From: an uncultured Methanobrevibacter sp.
Lineage (GTDB): Archaea > Methanobacteriota > Methanobacteria > Methanobacteriales > Methanobacteriaceae
Direction of reading: 5' to 3'
Assembly: GCA_900317865.1 (NCBI GenBank)
Contig: ONIK01000026.1
Location: 1-31,219, forward strand
Length of the DNA stretch: 31,219 bases
Below are positions 16,015 to 24,966 of the stretch, piece after piece. The first letter of the stretch is position 1, and each line of letters begins with the position of its first letter. Below the pieces are notes generated by a model that saw only the letters and a list, made by a program, of their open reading frames with translations, searched no databases and was not told the origin of the DNA. The translations under genes and the position numbers were made by a program.

Positions 16015-18017
16015 TTCTTTTCATATTTTTTTCTTTGATGATATTCTTCATCTATATCGCATTTTCCTGACGGCAATACTCGTATAATATCATCTATTGT
16101 GATTAATTCATCTTCATCTATTTTATGTAAAATATTTTTAGCTATTGCTTCTTTTTTGGTGTAACCAGGTTTTAATACCACATAATTTTCACAATGTGCT
16201 TCAAGTGCCTCTACAGGTCCGGCCATTATTCTTTTTCCTTCATAGTCAACTATTCCAATAGCTATTTTTACCCTTGCACTTCTTATGAAATTACGGTTTC
16301 CCCTTATTACAAAAGACCCTTTTCTTAAAAATTCTCCTGCTTCTGGGGTTTTGGATACTTGGTCTGGATAAACCCAGAATACGTCCTGTGTTGTGAAACC
16401 TTTTGACCAGGCAGATGAAAATGAAGCGGCAAACTCTCCGGATTCTTTAAGGATTGTGTCATTTAATGATTTGCCTTCTAATTTTACCACAGTTGATGAT
16501 GCACCATGTATATCTGCATGTAAATAGATATCATTATTGTCTAAATATTTTTTAACAACTGCTTCATTAGTGCCGGCATCACGTCCTGCAATTACTAATG
16601 TATTGTCTGATGTAATAAACCAGTGTAGTTTCTCATACCATTTGAGATTTTTCTTTTCTCTCTTTTTAGGTATGGAAATATTTTCCATTGCAAGCTCTTT
16701 TTTAGATTTAATTTCTTCAAGTTGTTTTTTGGTATTTTCAATAGCTATTAATGCACCTTTTGTTTTCTTTTTAGCTTTTTTAGCTTTTTCATAATAGCTT
16801 TCTGCATTTTCAGGTATTGACAATTTTGGATCGATAATTATGGATGTATCTTCAATTTTTAATGTTAGAATGCCCATTTTATCGATGGATTCGAATATTT
16901 GGGCTTCAGCCATTCCGTCTTCTTTAGCTTTTTTGAGAATTTTACCAATTTCTTTAAAAGAATATTCTTTACTTATAGCTGAGTTAACAACATTTATTAT
17001 ATTTTCAATGGTGGTGTAATTAGAATAAATTAACTCTCCTTTATGTTGACTAGTTTCAATTGTTTTATTAAAATTATCAAGTGTTTCTTCTTGTAAACGT
17101 AATCTTTTTTCAAACTTGTTTACTTTTTTATTCCAAGCTTTTTCCTTGATATCTTTTATATCGGTATTGACTTTTTTGGAGTAAAATTCGTCACAGGCTT
17201 CATTGAAATTTTCATAATATTTCTTTTCAAAACCATCATATTTTATCAGGTCAAGTGGAACAACATCTTCTTTTTTCCCATCTTTTACAATTTGGGGTTT
17301 ATATTCTTCATCTTTAAGGATATTAAATAATTCTTTAAATCCTTTAAACAATGCGGAAATCTGTTCTTCTGTCAAATCATTATTTGATGTATGTTTATCA
17401 ATTTCTGTATAATTGTTTGCTCTTTCAATGATTTCTTCTGAATATAGACTTCCAAGACCATTAACTGCAAGAGTTCTCACAACATCACTATCATTTTGGA
17501 TAAATACTTCTTTAAATTTCTCTTCAGTTATGCCGATTGGATTGAGTCCTCTTTCTTCAGGGAAAACATATTCCTTTTTGGAACTGATGTCTCTTTTAGA
17601 CATTTGTTTTCTTTTAAGAGGTAAAACAATATTATTGTCTTCATCCAATAATATGATGTTTCCTTTATCAAATAATTCCACGACAATTGTATAATATTTG
17701 TCTTTTTTAACTTTAATCTCAACAACCCTATCAAAATTGTGCTGAGTAACACTTACAACATGAGCTCCTTTTACTCTTTTTCTTAAAAGCATTGGGAATG
17801 TTGGCGGATTAGTGGGATTTTCAAGAGGATATTTGCTTGTGTGTATTCTTGAACCACATTGCATCACTAAATCAACTCTTCCCGTACCTGCAACATGGAA
17901 TCTCATCACAACTATGTCTTTGCTTGGTTGGAATGATTTATCTACTCTAGCACCTGTCAATAAATTATTAAGTTCATCACTAATTGTAAAAATGTCAACA
18001 TTTGACATAGGTTTCAT
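16011..18017 (-). CDS. rqcH: RqcH/NEMF (NFACT) ribosome quality-control factor
   Basis: About 668 residues. I use ATG 18017, since AAGGTG lies seven bases before it; a TTG eight codons upstream is also in frame. The architecture is NFACT-N (1-200), a charged region, a long coiled coil (about 290-430), and NFACT-R with WYEKLHWFITSDN, GRDAGTNE and LHADIHGASS (about 450-560). The Asp-Arg pair required for tail synthesis in bacterial RqcH is present as FDRVVEI (D96-R97). The protein should bind obstructed 50S subunits carrying peptidyl-tRNA and recruit tRNA to add C-terminal (alanine-type) tails. It is often annotated as fibronectin-binding protein, which is misleading here because there is no signal peptide. 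Its 3' end overlaps the convergent hydrolase gene by four bases. Confidence 0.92.
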   Translation of the reverse strand: MKPMSNVDIFTISDELNNLLTGARVDKSFQPSKDIVVMRFHVAGTGRVDLVMQCGSRIHTSKYPLENPTNPPTFPMLLRKRVKGAHVVSVTQHNFDRVVEIKVKKDKYYTIVVELFDKGNIILLDEDNNIVLPLKRKQMSKRDISSKKEYVFPEERGLNPIGITEEKFKEVFIQNDSDVVRTLAVNGLGSLYSEEIIERANNYTEIDKHTSNNDLTEEQISALFKGFKELFNILKDEEYKPQIVKDGKKEDVVPLDLIKYDGFEKKYYENFNEACDEFYSKKVNTDIKDIKEKAWNKKVNKFEKRLRLQEETLDNFNKTIETSQHKGELIYSNYTTIENIINVVNSAISKEYSFKEIGKILKKAKEDGMAEAQIFESIDKMGILTLKIEDTSIIIDPKLSIPENAESYYEKAKKAKKKTKGALIAIENTKKQLEEIKSKKELAMENISIPKKREKKNLKWYEKLHWFITSDNTLVIAGRDAGTNEAVVKKYLDNNDIYLHADIHGASSTVVKLEGKSLNDTILKESGEFAASFSSAWSKGFTTQDVFWVYPDQVSKTPEAGEFLRKGSFVIRGNRNFIRSARVKIAIGIVDYEGKRIMAGPVEALEAHCENYVVLKPGYTKKEAIAKNILHKIDEDELITIDDIIRVLPSGKCDIDEEYHQRKKYEKN

Positions 18018-18109
18018 TTTAAACACCTTTTTAATTATCAATACTTTAATATACTATTAATTATTAAATTATATTTATTCTATTTAATTTATTTTTTGGA
18101 GGAAATATT

Positions 18110-18379
18110 TTGGACGATACTATTAAACTTACATCAATTAATGTTGTATTTGGTATAATTGCTGGTGTGTTATCTGGTTTATTTTCAATCGGTATTTTAG
18201 GATTCAAAAACGATATGATTGGTTTATTGCTTGGTATTGCTTTTATTTATGCTTCAACTAAAGTTGCAGATAATATCGCATCAGAAGAACTTGATAGATC
18301 TCAAAAAATATGGGATTGTATCTTGCCTTTCTTTTTCACATGGATTATTGTGTGGATTTTATTAACCAATTATATGTAA
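18110..18379 (+). CDS. three-TM membrane protein, EMC6-like
   Basis: The 89-residue protein starts at TTG 18110 behind a strong GGAGGA site (18098-18103) at six-base spacing. The first TM reads FGIIAGVLSGLFSIGILGF; two more follow (about 39-50 and 70-88), ending with FFFTWIIVWILLTNYM. The overall pattern, with small residues and an ILGF turn in TM1, a basic/acidic linker and an aromatic-rich last helix, resembles subunit 6 of the ER membrane protein complex, for which archaeal relatives exist. If so, it would help insert membrane proteins. This is inference from pattern, not from a scored match. The last 18 bases overlap the convergent DUF2070 gene. Confidence 0.65.
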   Translation: MDDTIKLTSINVVFGIIAGVLSGLFSIGILGFKNDMIGLLLGIAFIYASTKVADNIASEELDRSQKIWDCILPFFFTWIIVWILLTNYM

Positions 18380-20194
18380 ATTTCCATAAAATATCCATAT
18401 AAATACAATAAATAATGCGGTAATTAATAAGACTGGAGCTATTATTTTACTTACTGCGACAACTGAGCTTATTGTTGAAATGAGTTCAGTTGAATTTTTT
18501 GGACCGAATGTATTGAGGTTTTTAATTTTTTTAGTTCCAGTACCAACCTCAACTTCTTCCAAATCATCAATAGCTATTTTTATACATTTTATTACGTATT
18601 CGATAATTTCAGGTCTTTTTTCTATTCCAACAGGATTGTATCCTCTTGATAAAGTATTTACTGTATGTGTATCAGTTGTCATGACTTCAATTTCATCAAT
18701 GTCCAGGTCTTTTGTTGCATCAATAATTTCCTGTCTAAATCCGATTTCCATATTATTGGAATCGAACAGTACATATGCGGTTCTTTGGCCGGACACATCA
18801 ATAACCATTACTTTCAATCCGCTTTCCCCAATACCTTCCTGTTTATCGAGGTCGCCCATAGTATCTGCACAGCAGCCTACTTTAATGCTGTTGTGTTCTT
18901 CATTACCAACTTCAACTTTGTCAATAACATCTATCAAATCAAATACTTCAGGATTTCCAGGCAATACTTCACCACTTTCGGGAGTGAATGAATTATGACA
19001 GTCTACAATAACTGAATCTTTCACATTACATTTACTGATACTTTGGGTCATCATTGTAAGGCCAACACCAAATTCGATATCATCACTGCCGTTAGGTGCA
19101 AAAGTTGATAATATTACCATTCCTTTGTTGAAGAATTGAACTCCAATATTTGCGGCATTATGGGAATATCTTTTAAATTTACTTGCATTTTTACTGTATT
19201 CTATTTTATCCAAACCCTCTTTGACACATTTTTCAATTTTATCTATTTCTTTAACAGATATTGGGTTAAAATCGTGTGTGGATGGGCCATGAGCTACCAT
19301 GGTAAAATGGTCAAATTTGTTTGCAAGAATTGTTGGCATGTTGGAACCTCCAATATTACCTAAAGGTCCTGGATGGACAGATGGTGATATGAATAATGAT
19401 TTAATACCATTCTTTCCTTTGAAACTAATGTATGTAACTACAGTATCGATTGATTCACCCATTTCTTCAAAAGTGGATTCCAAAAGATTTGACCCTTCGT
19501 TCATATGCATAATAAACAGACTTAATAAATCCAACATTCCAATACCCAAATTCTTCTTTAAAGGTGAAGCGGCTATTGAAATAAATGAGTATATTGCCAG
19601 GATAAATATCATACACGCAATAACTGTTTTAATTATGATGCTGATTATTAATGGAGTTGAAAATACTGACGGATCACTTGATAAAAATAATAATAAAACA
19701 AGCATTGCTAAAATTAACACGGGCTGGATTAATCCTATGATTGCTGATTTTGCAAATCCGATTTGTGTTGTACTCCATAACACTAATGTATTGAATCCAT
19801 AAATAATCACACAGCCAAAGAGTAAAGAATTAACGTATAGGTATTCATGGATTATTAGTGAGATAAATCCGCCAATAACTAGTATGGAACATATGACGAA
19901 CATAGAAACAAGAGATAGGAACATTGAATGTTTCATTTTCAGATTAATTCCATGGAGTACCTTAACTCCGTACTGGTTAAGGCTACCGCTTAAAATAGAA
20001 CTAATACCAAATATCATGAATGTACATATTCCTTCAAGTAAAAAATTATCTGTTAGACTATCCTGAGGATTTATAAAACAGTGTATCACTCCAGTTAAAA
20101 AACTTAAAATACAGATGCCCATTATGGAATATCTTGTTCTTGGAAGTGTTTGTATATATTTTGATAATCCTGCGACACTACTCATACTTGACAT
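18362..20194 (-). CDS. DUF2070 family membrane protein
   Basis: The protein has 610 residues. The first 215 or so contain six to seven TM helices; a large soluble region follows (about 225-570) and a final TM lies at about 580-603. The soluble part has conserved-looking motifs: SPSVHPGPLGNIGGSNMPT, VAHGPSTHDFNP, VDCHNSFTPESGEVLPG and TTDTHTVN. The His and Asp residues in these suggest a metal-dependent hydrolase-like site, but no biochemistry is known for DUF2070, a family found mainly in archaea. The ATG is preceded by CAGGT at some distance. A TATA-like TTTTTATATGAGC on the minus strand near 20230 could be the promoter. Its 3' end overlaps the EMC6-like gene. Confidence 0.85.
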   Translation of the reverse strand: MSSMSSVAGLSKYIQTLPRTRYSIMGICILSFLTGVIHCFINPQDSLTDNFLLEGICTFMIFGISSILSGSLNQYGVKVLHGINLKMKHSMFLSLVSMFVICSILVIGGFISLIIHEYLYVNSLLFGCVIIYGFNTLVLWSTTQIGFAKSAIIGLIQPVLILAMLVLLLFLSSDPSVFSTPLIISIIIKTVIACMIFILAIYSFISIAASPLKKNLGIGMLDLLSLFIMHMNEGSNLLESTFEEMGESIDTVVTYISFKGKNGIKSLFISPSVHPGPLGNIGGSNMPTILANKFDHFTMVAHGPSTHDFNPISVKEIDKIEKCVKEGLDKIEYSKNASKFKRYSHNAANIGVQFFNKGMVILSTFAPNGSDDIEFGVGLTMMTQSISKCNVKDSVIVDCHNSFTPESGEVLPGNPEVFDLIDVIDKVEVGNEEHNSIKVGCCADTMGDLDKQEGIGESGLKVMVIDVSGQRTAYVLFDSNNMEIGFRQEIIDATKDLDIDEIEVMTTDTHTVNTLSRGYNPVGIEKRPEIIEYVIKCIKIAIDDLEEVEVGTGTKKIKNLNTFGPKNSTELISTISSVVAVSKIIAPVLLITALFIVFIWIFYGNLHIIG

Positions 20195-20360
20195 AATCTT
20201 TTACCTGACAATTTTTGTATTAAATGCTCATATAAAAATTGGTCAAAACAAATATATTAAATTTGTCAAAATTGTATGTGTTTTCACCAATCAGCAAGCA
20301 TATAAATATTTCATTATAATATTTTGTCATGAGAGTATATTAAATTAATCAAATGAAATT

Positions 20361-20455
20361 ACTGGCATTCTAATTTTTGAACAACAGACAGTAATGGTGA
20401 AGCTAAGTTAAATATTAACCTACAACCTGGATAATACATTATTACATCAATGTAT
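20361..20455 (+). pseudogene. relic of an adhesin Ig-like repeat
   Basis: Translated in one frame from about 20380, the sequence reads TDSNGEAKLNINLQPG, stop, YIITSM. This matches the DDDGNAYLNINLNVGQYIITSM repeat core of the protein at 5219-8572, but with a stop codon inside and a frame change just before. No longer gene surrounds it. It is a decayed fragment of a surface-protein gene of the same family. Confidence 0.65.
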
Positions 20456-21038
20456 AATGCATATTTGATTTTTTATAATATTAAGTGTTCTCGGTTTGAA
20501 ATCAGATTTTTCAAAGGTCACTTGATTGAATTTAGTTTCACCGTTTATAATGTATGATACTGTAACTGTTGTTTCGTTAAAGTCATCCATAGTAGTTCCG
20601 ACTATAACGTAGATGATTCCTTCAAGAGCGTTAACATCAGTCATATACTCTGGTTTTCCATCCACATCAATTTTTAGATTAAAATCTTCGACGTGTGGTG
20701 ATTTAAAAAAATTAATATTGATAACATAGAAATTATCAGTATCATTCAATATTGTAATCGGATTTTTATCTATAATCGTTTTTATATCATAACTTATTTC
20801 TGGAGGTAAAACACCAGTATTATTTAAATCCATATTCCATTCAGGTATATTATCAAAATCTATTTTCAGTAGTATTGTCTATGGAATTGTCATTGCAGTC
20901 TATATCATGATTAATATCATGTTGTATAAAATTGTCTACACTAATGACCTGTGTATCATTTAAATCAGCTGCACAAACTGAAGAAACTGAAAAAATCATT
21001 CCAATTATTAACATTCAACAAAAAATTTTTCTATTCAA
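20447..21038 (-). pseudogene. broken gene for a secreted protein
   Basis: Read from TTG 21038, the frame gives MNRKIFC, a stop, then MLIIGMIFSVSSVCAAD, a typical Sec signal peptide interrupted by TGA at its start. The frame continues (DLNDTQVISVDNFIQHDI and an N/D-rich stretch) and ends at TGA 20853-20855. A second frame, shifted by one base, takes over near 20853-20885 (KIDFDNIPEWNMDLNN) and runs 128 codons from ATG 20833 to 20447. The combined product would be a secreted protein of about 190 residues. The 128-residue part, with DNFYVININFF and TTVTVSYIINGE, looks like beta-sandwich surface-protein material but matches no family I recognise. At least two lesions make it a pseudogene, unless they are sequencing errors. 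Confidence 0.65.
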
Positions 21039-21541
21039 TTTTATATTATGATATATAATATTTTCCGAATACAAGTACTTACTTTCAACATTATAAGACC
21101 ATAAAAGCATATTTTTTTAAAATGGTGCATTTATACAAGTTAATGGTTAAAAAAATATCGTACAATGATTTAAATAAAAAATCGTGAATCTTATTAAAAT
21201 ATTATTTTGAATTTTTTTGAAAGATTCGGGTGTTGGGGGATATGTGAATAAAATAACAGTACTGTGGTCTTGTCTTATAATGCAAAATATAAATATTTGT
21301 ATAATTTAATTTCACATGCTATTGAGCCAGAAGATTGAACTGTCCGGGACTATTGCAAGTATTTTCAAGCAATTTTCCAGTTAATATGAGTTTTATCATA
21401 ATTGCAGTCAATAAACTATGGTTTAACTGATTTTGAACATATGGGGATTGATGGATCAATCAAAAAGGCATATAACTTCTTATCAATAATTTTTGAAGGA
21501 TTTTTTAAGTGTAAAATCCTTGGATTTGATAGTCATCAGGT
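21039..21541. other. AT-rich region with decayed coding traces
   Basis: I see no intact gene in these 500 bases. A short open frame from TTG 21402 runs to a stop at 21543-21545 and contains FEHMGIDGSIKKAY and ends GFDSHQV. Another short stretch reads LLSQKIELSGTIASIFKQFSS at about 21318-21380. Both look like protein fragments without starts, perhaps of a lost mobile element. No terminal repeats were found. Confidence 0.35.
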
Positions 21542-22339
21542 TTAATTATCTTCTTTTTTATTTCGGATATAATCTTTCATTTCAGCAAATTCACGGTCAA
21601 CATATCTGTTTACTATTGAAGCAGCTAAAGTTGCTGTACCAACACCAGATAAGATAAAACCGCCCCAAGCTATAATCAATGAATTAAGTTTTCCAACCAT
21701 GATTTTTCCGCTGGCTTCATAACTGTTACTTGTAAATGCATTGGTAACCATAGTCATTGAATCCATTGGAGAAACACCTTCAACAATAATTGTAAATATA
21801 AAGCTGAATGTTACTATTGAAAATAACAGCATTATTGTTATTCCCAATCCATTATTTTCAGTATATTTCATGAATTTGCGGAAGTAAACTTTAGTATAAT
21901 AAAGATATCCGATAATGTGGAATATATCTAATAAAACAACCCAACTATGTCCAAATACTAATCCAGATATGGAACCAAAGGGAATTAATAAGAATAATAT
22001 TAATTTTCCTTTAAATGGCTCTTTATCAAGTTTAAGAGCAAGATATATTGAAACAATAATATCTAAACAATATATGAAATATGATCCGTCTTTCCAGTCA
22101 AATAGTAGGTATAAACTGATTATAATAAAAATCAGCATCATTATCAAATAGGAAACTTGATTTAATGACAATATTTCTTCGGAAGGAAAATATTCCAGAG
22201 GATTTGCAAACCTTGAATTTTTAAACCAGGATATTAATCTATCGTTATGGGTAAGATAATTGCCGACATATACTAAAATGGCAAAAATTCCAATTGATGC
22301 CAATATGCGAATAATAATAATTAATAGATTAGTTTCCAT
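21542..22339 (-). CDS. channel-like multi-TM protein, second of a tandem pair
   Basis: This 265-residue protein starts at ATG 22339 behind GGAGAGG; the start overlaps the stop of the upstream paralogue by 11 bases, so it is translationally coupled. It has about six hydrophobic segments. The C-terminal third, from VSPMDSMTMVTNAFTSNSYEASG through KLNSLIIAWGGFILSGVGTATLAASIV, has the outline of a two-TM ion-channel pore: a helix, a short re-entrant T-rich loop, a G-rich second helix and a charged tail (RYVDREFAEMKDYI). The TVGYGD potassium filter is not present; the equivalent is TSNSYEASG. It may be an ion channel, a channel-derived sensor or a partner subunit of its neighbour. No function is established. 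Confidence 0.7.
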   Translation of the reverse strand: METNLLIIIIRILASIGIFAILVYVGNYLTHNDRLISWFKNSRFANPLEYFPSEEILSLNQVSYLIMMLIFIIISLYLLFDWKDGSYFIYCLDIIVSIYLALKLDKEPFKGKLILFLLIPFGSISGLVFGHSWVVLLDIFHIIGYLYYTKVYFRKFMKYTENNGLGITIMLLFSIVTFSFIFTIIVEGVSPMDSMTMVTNAFTSNSYEASGKIMVGKLNSLIIAWGGFILSGVGTATLAASIVNRYVDREFAEMKDYIRNKKEDN

Positions 22340-23120
22340 TATTTTCCTCTCCTTCATCAATTAATGCTTTTAATTCTGCAAATTGCTTTTTGAAATGTCT
22401 TGTTAAAATTGCCGCAGTCAATGTTGCAGCACTTGCTCCGGAAATTACATATCCTCCCCAAACTAGCAATAAACTATTGAGTTTGCCAGGAATTGTTTCA
22501 CCAAAAACGGAATATCCATTACCTGTGAATTCATTGGAAACAATTACAAGTGAATCCAGAGCATTTGCACCTTCGGAATATTGGGCTACAAAAAATCCGC
22601 CGAAAATTATTATAAATAATATTATTATGGTTATTCCCAAACCATGTGAATTAGTATATTCCATAAATTTATCGAAATAAATTTTTGCAAAGTATACAAA
22701 GATTAAAATATGAATTATGTCTATTAAAATCACGAAACTAAGACCGAATAAATAATATGCTAATGATCCATATGGAATTAATAACAACCATATGGGATAA
22801 TTTTTCCTGGAACTCATATCTAATGTGATTGCCAGATATAGTGAAAGGATAATGTCAAATATCATTAAAAAATACATATCATTTTCAGATACTACTGTAA
22901 TGGAATAAAAAATATTTACAACACACAATGCCATCATAATTAAATAAAAAACCTGCTTTAAAGTATGAACTTCATCTTCAGGTAGCAATTCATTCATATT
23001 TACATGTTTATCTGTTATATTTTTTATTTTACCGTATATGAACTTACCCACAATAGTTAAAACAAAAAAGATAAGCATTACAATAAGTAATTGTACGAGT
23101 GTATTGTTTAATATTTCCAC
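22329..23120 (-). CDS. channel-like multi-TM protein, first of a tandem pair
   Basis: The 263-residue protein starts at GTG 23120, with GGTGA six to seven bases before. It is clearly homologous to the gene that follows: both have two N-terminal helices, a DIILSLYLAITLD-type helix, an HGLGIT helix, and a C-terminal pore-like region. Here the region reads ANALDSLVIVSNEFTGNGYS, then GKLNSLLLVWGGYVISGASA, and ends with a charged tail ending in IDEGEENNGN. TGNGYS occupies the place of a potassium-channel TVGYGD filter. A classic S4 helix with regular arginines is not visible. I infer a divergent cation channel or channel-like subunit that works with its neighbour. Confidence 0.7.
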   Translation of the reverse strand: MEILNNTLVQLLIVMLIFFVLTIVGKFIYGKIKNITDKHVNMNELLPEDEVHTLKQVFYLIMMALCVVNIFYSITVVSENDMYFLMIFDIILSLYLAITLDMSSRKNYPIWLLLIPYGSLAYYLFGLSFVILIDIIHILIFVYFAKIYFDKFMEYTNSHGLGITIIILFIIIFGGFFVAQYSEGANALDSLVIVSNEFTGNGYSVFGETIPGKLNSLLLVWGGYVISGASAATLTAAILTRHFKKQFAELKALIDEGEENNGN

Positions 23121-23178
23121 GAATATTCACCAATTAATATTTTTATTGTTAATCATTATTTAACATTTAGTATTGTGG

Positions 23179-23757
23179 TTAACCGTTTGCCAGTAAATTT
23201 CCAGTAATGTTTTCTAGAGCTGGAATTGTATAATTGGAATTGCTGGTTAGATTAACATTTTTGTATTGTACTGATTTGGCCATATGCAATGCAACATCCT
23301 TGTCTTTACAACAAATTATTAAATTGTCATGGGTAGTTTCATTGGATAATGGGATGCAATAGAATTTACCGTTGTAATTTACTTTAACGGCATTAAATAT
23401 GCTGATTTTTAACAAATCATTGGCATTTATCACATAACATGTAATGCCATCAAAGTTTTTCTTGTCTCCATTTTTTATTAAGTCATTCAGATTATTAAAA
23501 CTTAGTTCAGTTAATTTACTGATGTTGCTGTTTCCCTGACTATTTGCTGTAACTAATATTCCGTCGTTCCAGTTCCAAACTTTTACAGTTCCAATATGTC
23601 CAATACATTTGGTTTGATTGGCAGGAACTTCTATACTTGTTCCATTTGGTGTTATTTCAATTCTTTCATAATTTGCTGAAGTCATCATTAGTAAAATGAT
23701 TCCCGCTACAATGATAAGCAGTATTATTCCTATTATAATTATTTTTTTATTATCCAT
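23179..23757 (-). CDS. membrane-anchored exported protein of unknown function
   Basis: The 192-residue protein has a single N-terminal TM helix (about 5-25) after MDNKK, followed by an outside-facing domain rich in Asn, Thr and Ser with several NxT/NxS sequons. Four cysteines (CIGHIG, ITCYVI, FYCIPL and the ICC pair) may be partly disulfide-linked. The segment NYTIPALENITGNLLANG closes the protein. The ATG follows GAGGG by nine bases. It lies 58 bases before the channel-like pair on the same strand, so it may belong to the same transcript. I do not recognise the family. Confidence 0.75.
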   Translation of the reverse strand: MDNKKIIIIGIILLIIVAGIILLMMTSANYERIEITPNGTSIEVPANQTKCIGHIGTVKVWNWNDGILVTANSQGNSNISKLTELSFNNLNDLIKNGDKKNFDGITCYVINANDLLKISIFNAVKVNYNGKFYCIPLSNETTHDNLIICCKDKDVALHMAKSVQYKNVNLTSNSNYTIPALENITGNLLANG

Positions 23758-24033
23758 AGATTAAGCCCTCATTAGTTTTTGTGAGCAATAAGTAATTTTT
23801 ACATAATCCAAATTTGCCATCATGAATGTTAATTTAAAATTGTATTTTATGATATAAATAAATTAAAAGAAAATGTGGTGAGGAAACAATTGGGTTCCAG
23901 AATAAGTTTAAAAACATTGAAACATATTATGTCCTTTTTTGTCATGTTTAAATAATATTAATTCTAAATATCTTATATAATAATTTAATTTTGATTATTT
24001 TTTAAATTATATATTATTATTTAAGGTGTATAA

Positions 24034-24555
24034 ATGGAGAAAAAAATTAATGTACCAATTACCAATGAAAGTGTCGCTGATTTGAAAATTGGTGATGTTA
24101 TTAGTTTAACCGGAAACATATTAACTGCAAGAGATCAAGCACATAAAAGAATTATCGAACAAGGTGCTCCAAGAGATATTGATGGTGCAGCTATTTTTCA
24201 TGCCGGTCCGATAATATCAAAGGATGGGGATGACTATAAAATGGTCGCTATTGGTCCAACCACTTCAATGCGTATGAATCCTTATCAGAGTGATGTAATT
24301 GAAATGGGTGCAAAAATTGTAATTGGAAAAGGTGGTATGGACGATACTGTTCGTGAAGCTTTGGTTGAAAATGAAGCAGTTTATGTGGTTGCAACAGGGG
24401 GATGTGCTGCATTATATGTTGATGCTGTTGAAGAGATAGAAAGTGTTGACTGGTTAGATTTGGGAATGCCGGAAGCTATTTGGAATTTGAAAGTTAAAGA
24501 CTTCGGTCCACTCATTGTAGCTATGGATAGTAAAGGTAATAGTTTATATGATTAA
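24034..24555 (+). CDS. fumarate hydratase class I, beta subunit
   Basis: The 173-residue protein matches the beta/C-terminal half of class I (iron-sulfur) fumarase or the tartrate dehydratase beta subunit: LTARDQAHKR, GAAIFHAGP, AIGPTTSMRMNPYQ, VIGKGGM and ATGGCAALY. With the alpha subunit, which carries the [4Fe-4S] cluster and is not in the window, it hydrates fumarate to malate or runs the reverse in the incomplete reductive TCA branch of methanogens leading to 2-oxoglutarate. The ATG is preceded by AAGGTG at five bases. A TATA box CTTATATAA (about 23972-23980) gives a leader of roughly 30 bases. The partially open stretch before it (23758-24000) holds no gene I trust. Confidence 0.92.
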   Translation: MEKKINVPITNESVADLKIGDVISLTGNILTARDQAHKRIIEQGAPRDIDGAAIFHAGPIISKDGDDYKMVAIGPTTSMRMNPYQSDVIEMGAKIVIGKGGMDDTVREALVENEAVYVVATGGCAALYVDAVEEIESVDWLDLGMPEAIWNLKVKDFGPLIVAMDSKGNSLYD

Positions 24556-24636
24556 TATAATTTTTTGACTATACTATTTATATATTAGAATTTTAAAAAT
24601 AGTTATAACTAATTTAAGTTGAGGAGTTTTTTTAAA

Positions 24637-24966
24637 ATGTCTGACATAAATGAACTTGCTGAAAAAAGATTAAAATCAAGAATTAGAAAAATTAAAAAAT
24701 GTAATAAAAGTGATGAAGAAAAAGAAAAATTCTTCTCTCAATTAGGAACTTCCTTTGAAATATTCTTTCCGCCAACTAAAAAAAGCGATACAGTTAGCGA
24801 CAGTTTAATGATTTGGGTTACTCCCGAAGGTAAAGTTCTTGATGCTGAATACTCTTATGAAGAACCTGAAGAAGAACAGTATACTTCTATTCCGTTAACT
24901 GAAAAGGATTTAAAACCATTCCTTGAAGCTTTTGCTGACATGAAATTGGAATTGGATGATATCTAA
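24637..24966 (+). CDS. small conserved charged protein (109 aa)
   Basis: I choose ATG 24637, since GAGGAG lies ten bases before it; an in-frame TTG at 24619 overlaps that ribosome site and is unlikely. The protein is soluble, begins with a strongly basic helix (AEKRLKSRIRKIKKC), then has a beta-rich middle (FEIFFPP, MIWVTPEGKVLDAEYSY) and an acidic end. I do not recognise the family. Its stop codon touches the start of the following PLP-enzyme gene with no gap, so the two are almost surely co-translated, and a functional link with that enzyme is plausible. Confidence 0.75.
   Translation: MSDINELAEKRLKSRIRKIKKCNKSDEEKEKFFSQLGTSFEIFFPPTKKSDTVSDSLMIWVTPEGKVLDAEYSYEEPEEEQYTSIPLTEKDLKPFLEAFADMKLELDDI

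Noticed and set aside
16011..18017. Annotation of the NFACT protein as a fibronectin-binding adhesin
   Set aside because: It has no signal peptide and keeps the Asp-Arg motif and domain order of RqcH/NEMF, so ribosome quality control is the better call.
23875..23960. Short frame starting GTGGTGAGGAAACAATTGGG, about 20-26 codons
   Set aside because: It has a ribosome-like site, but the peptide is too short and featureless, and I see no neighbouring evidence for it.
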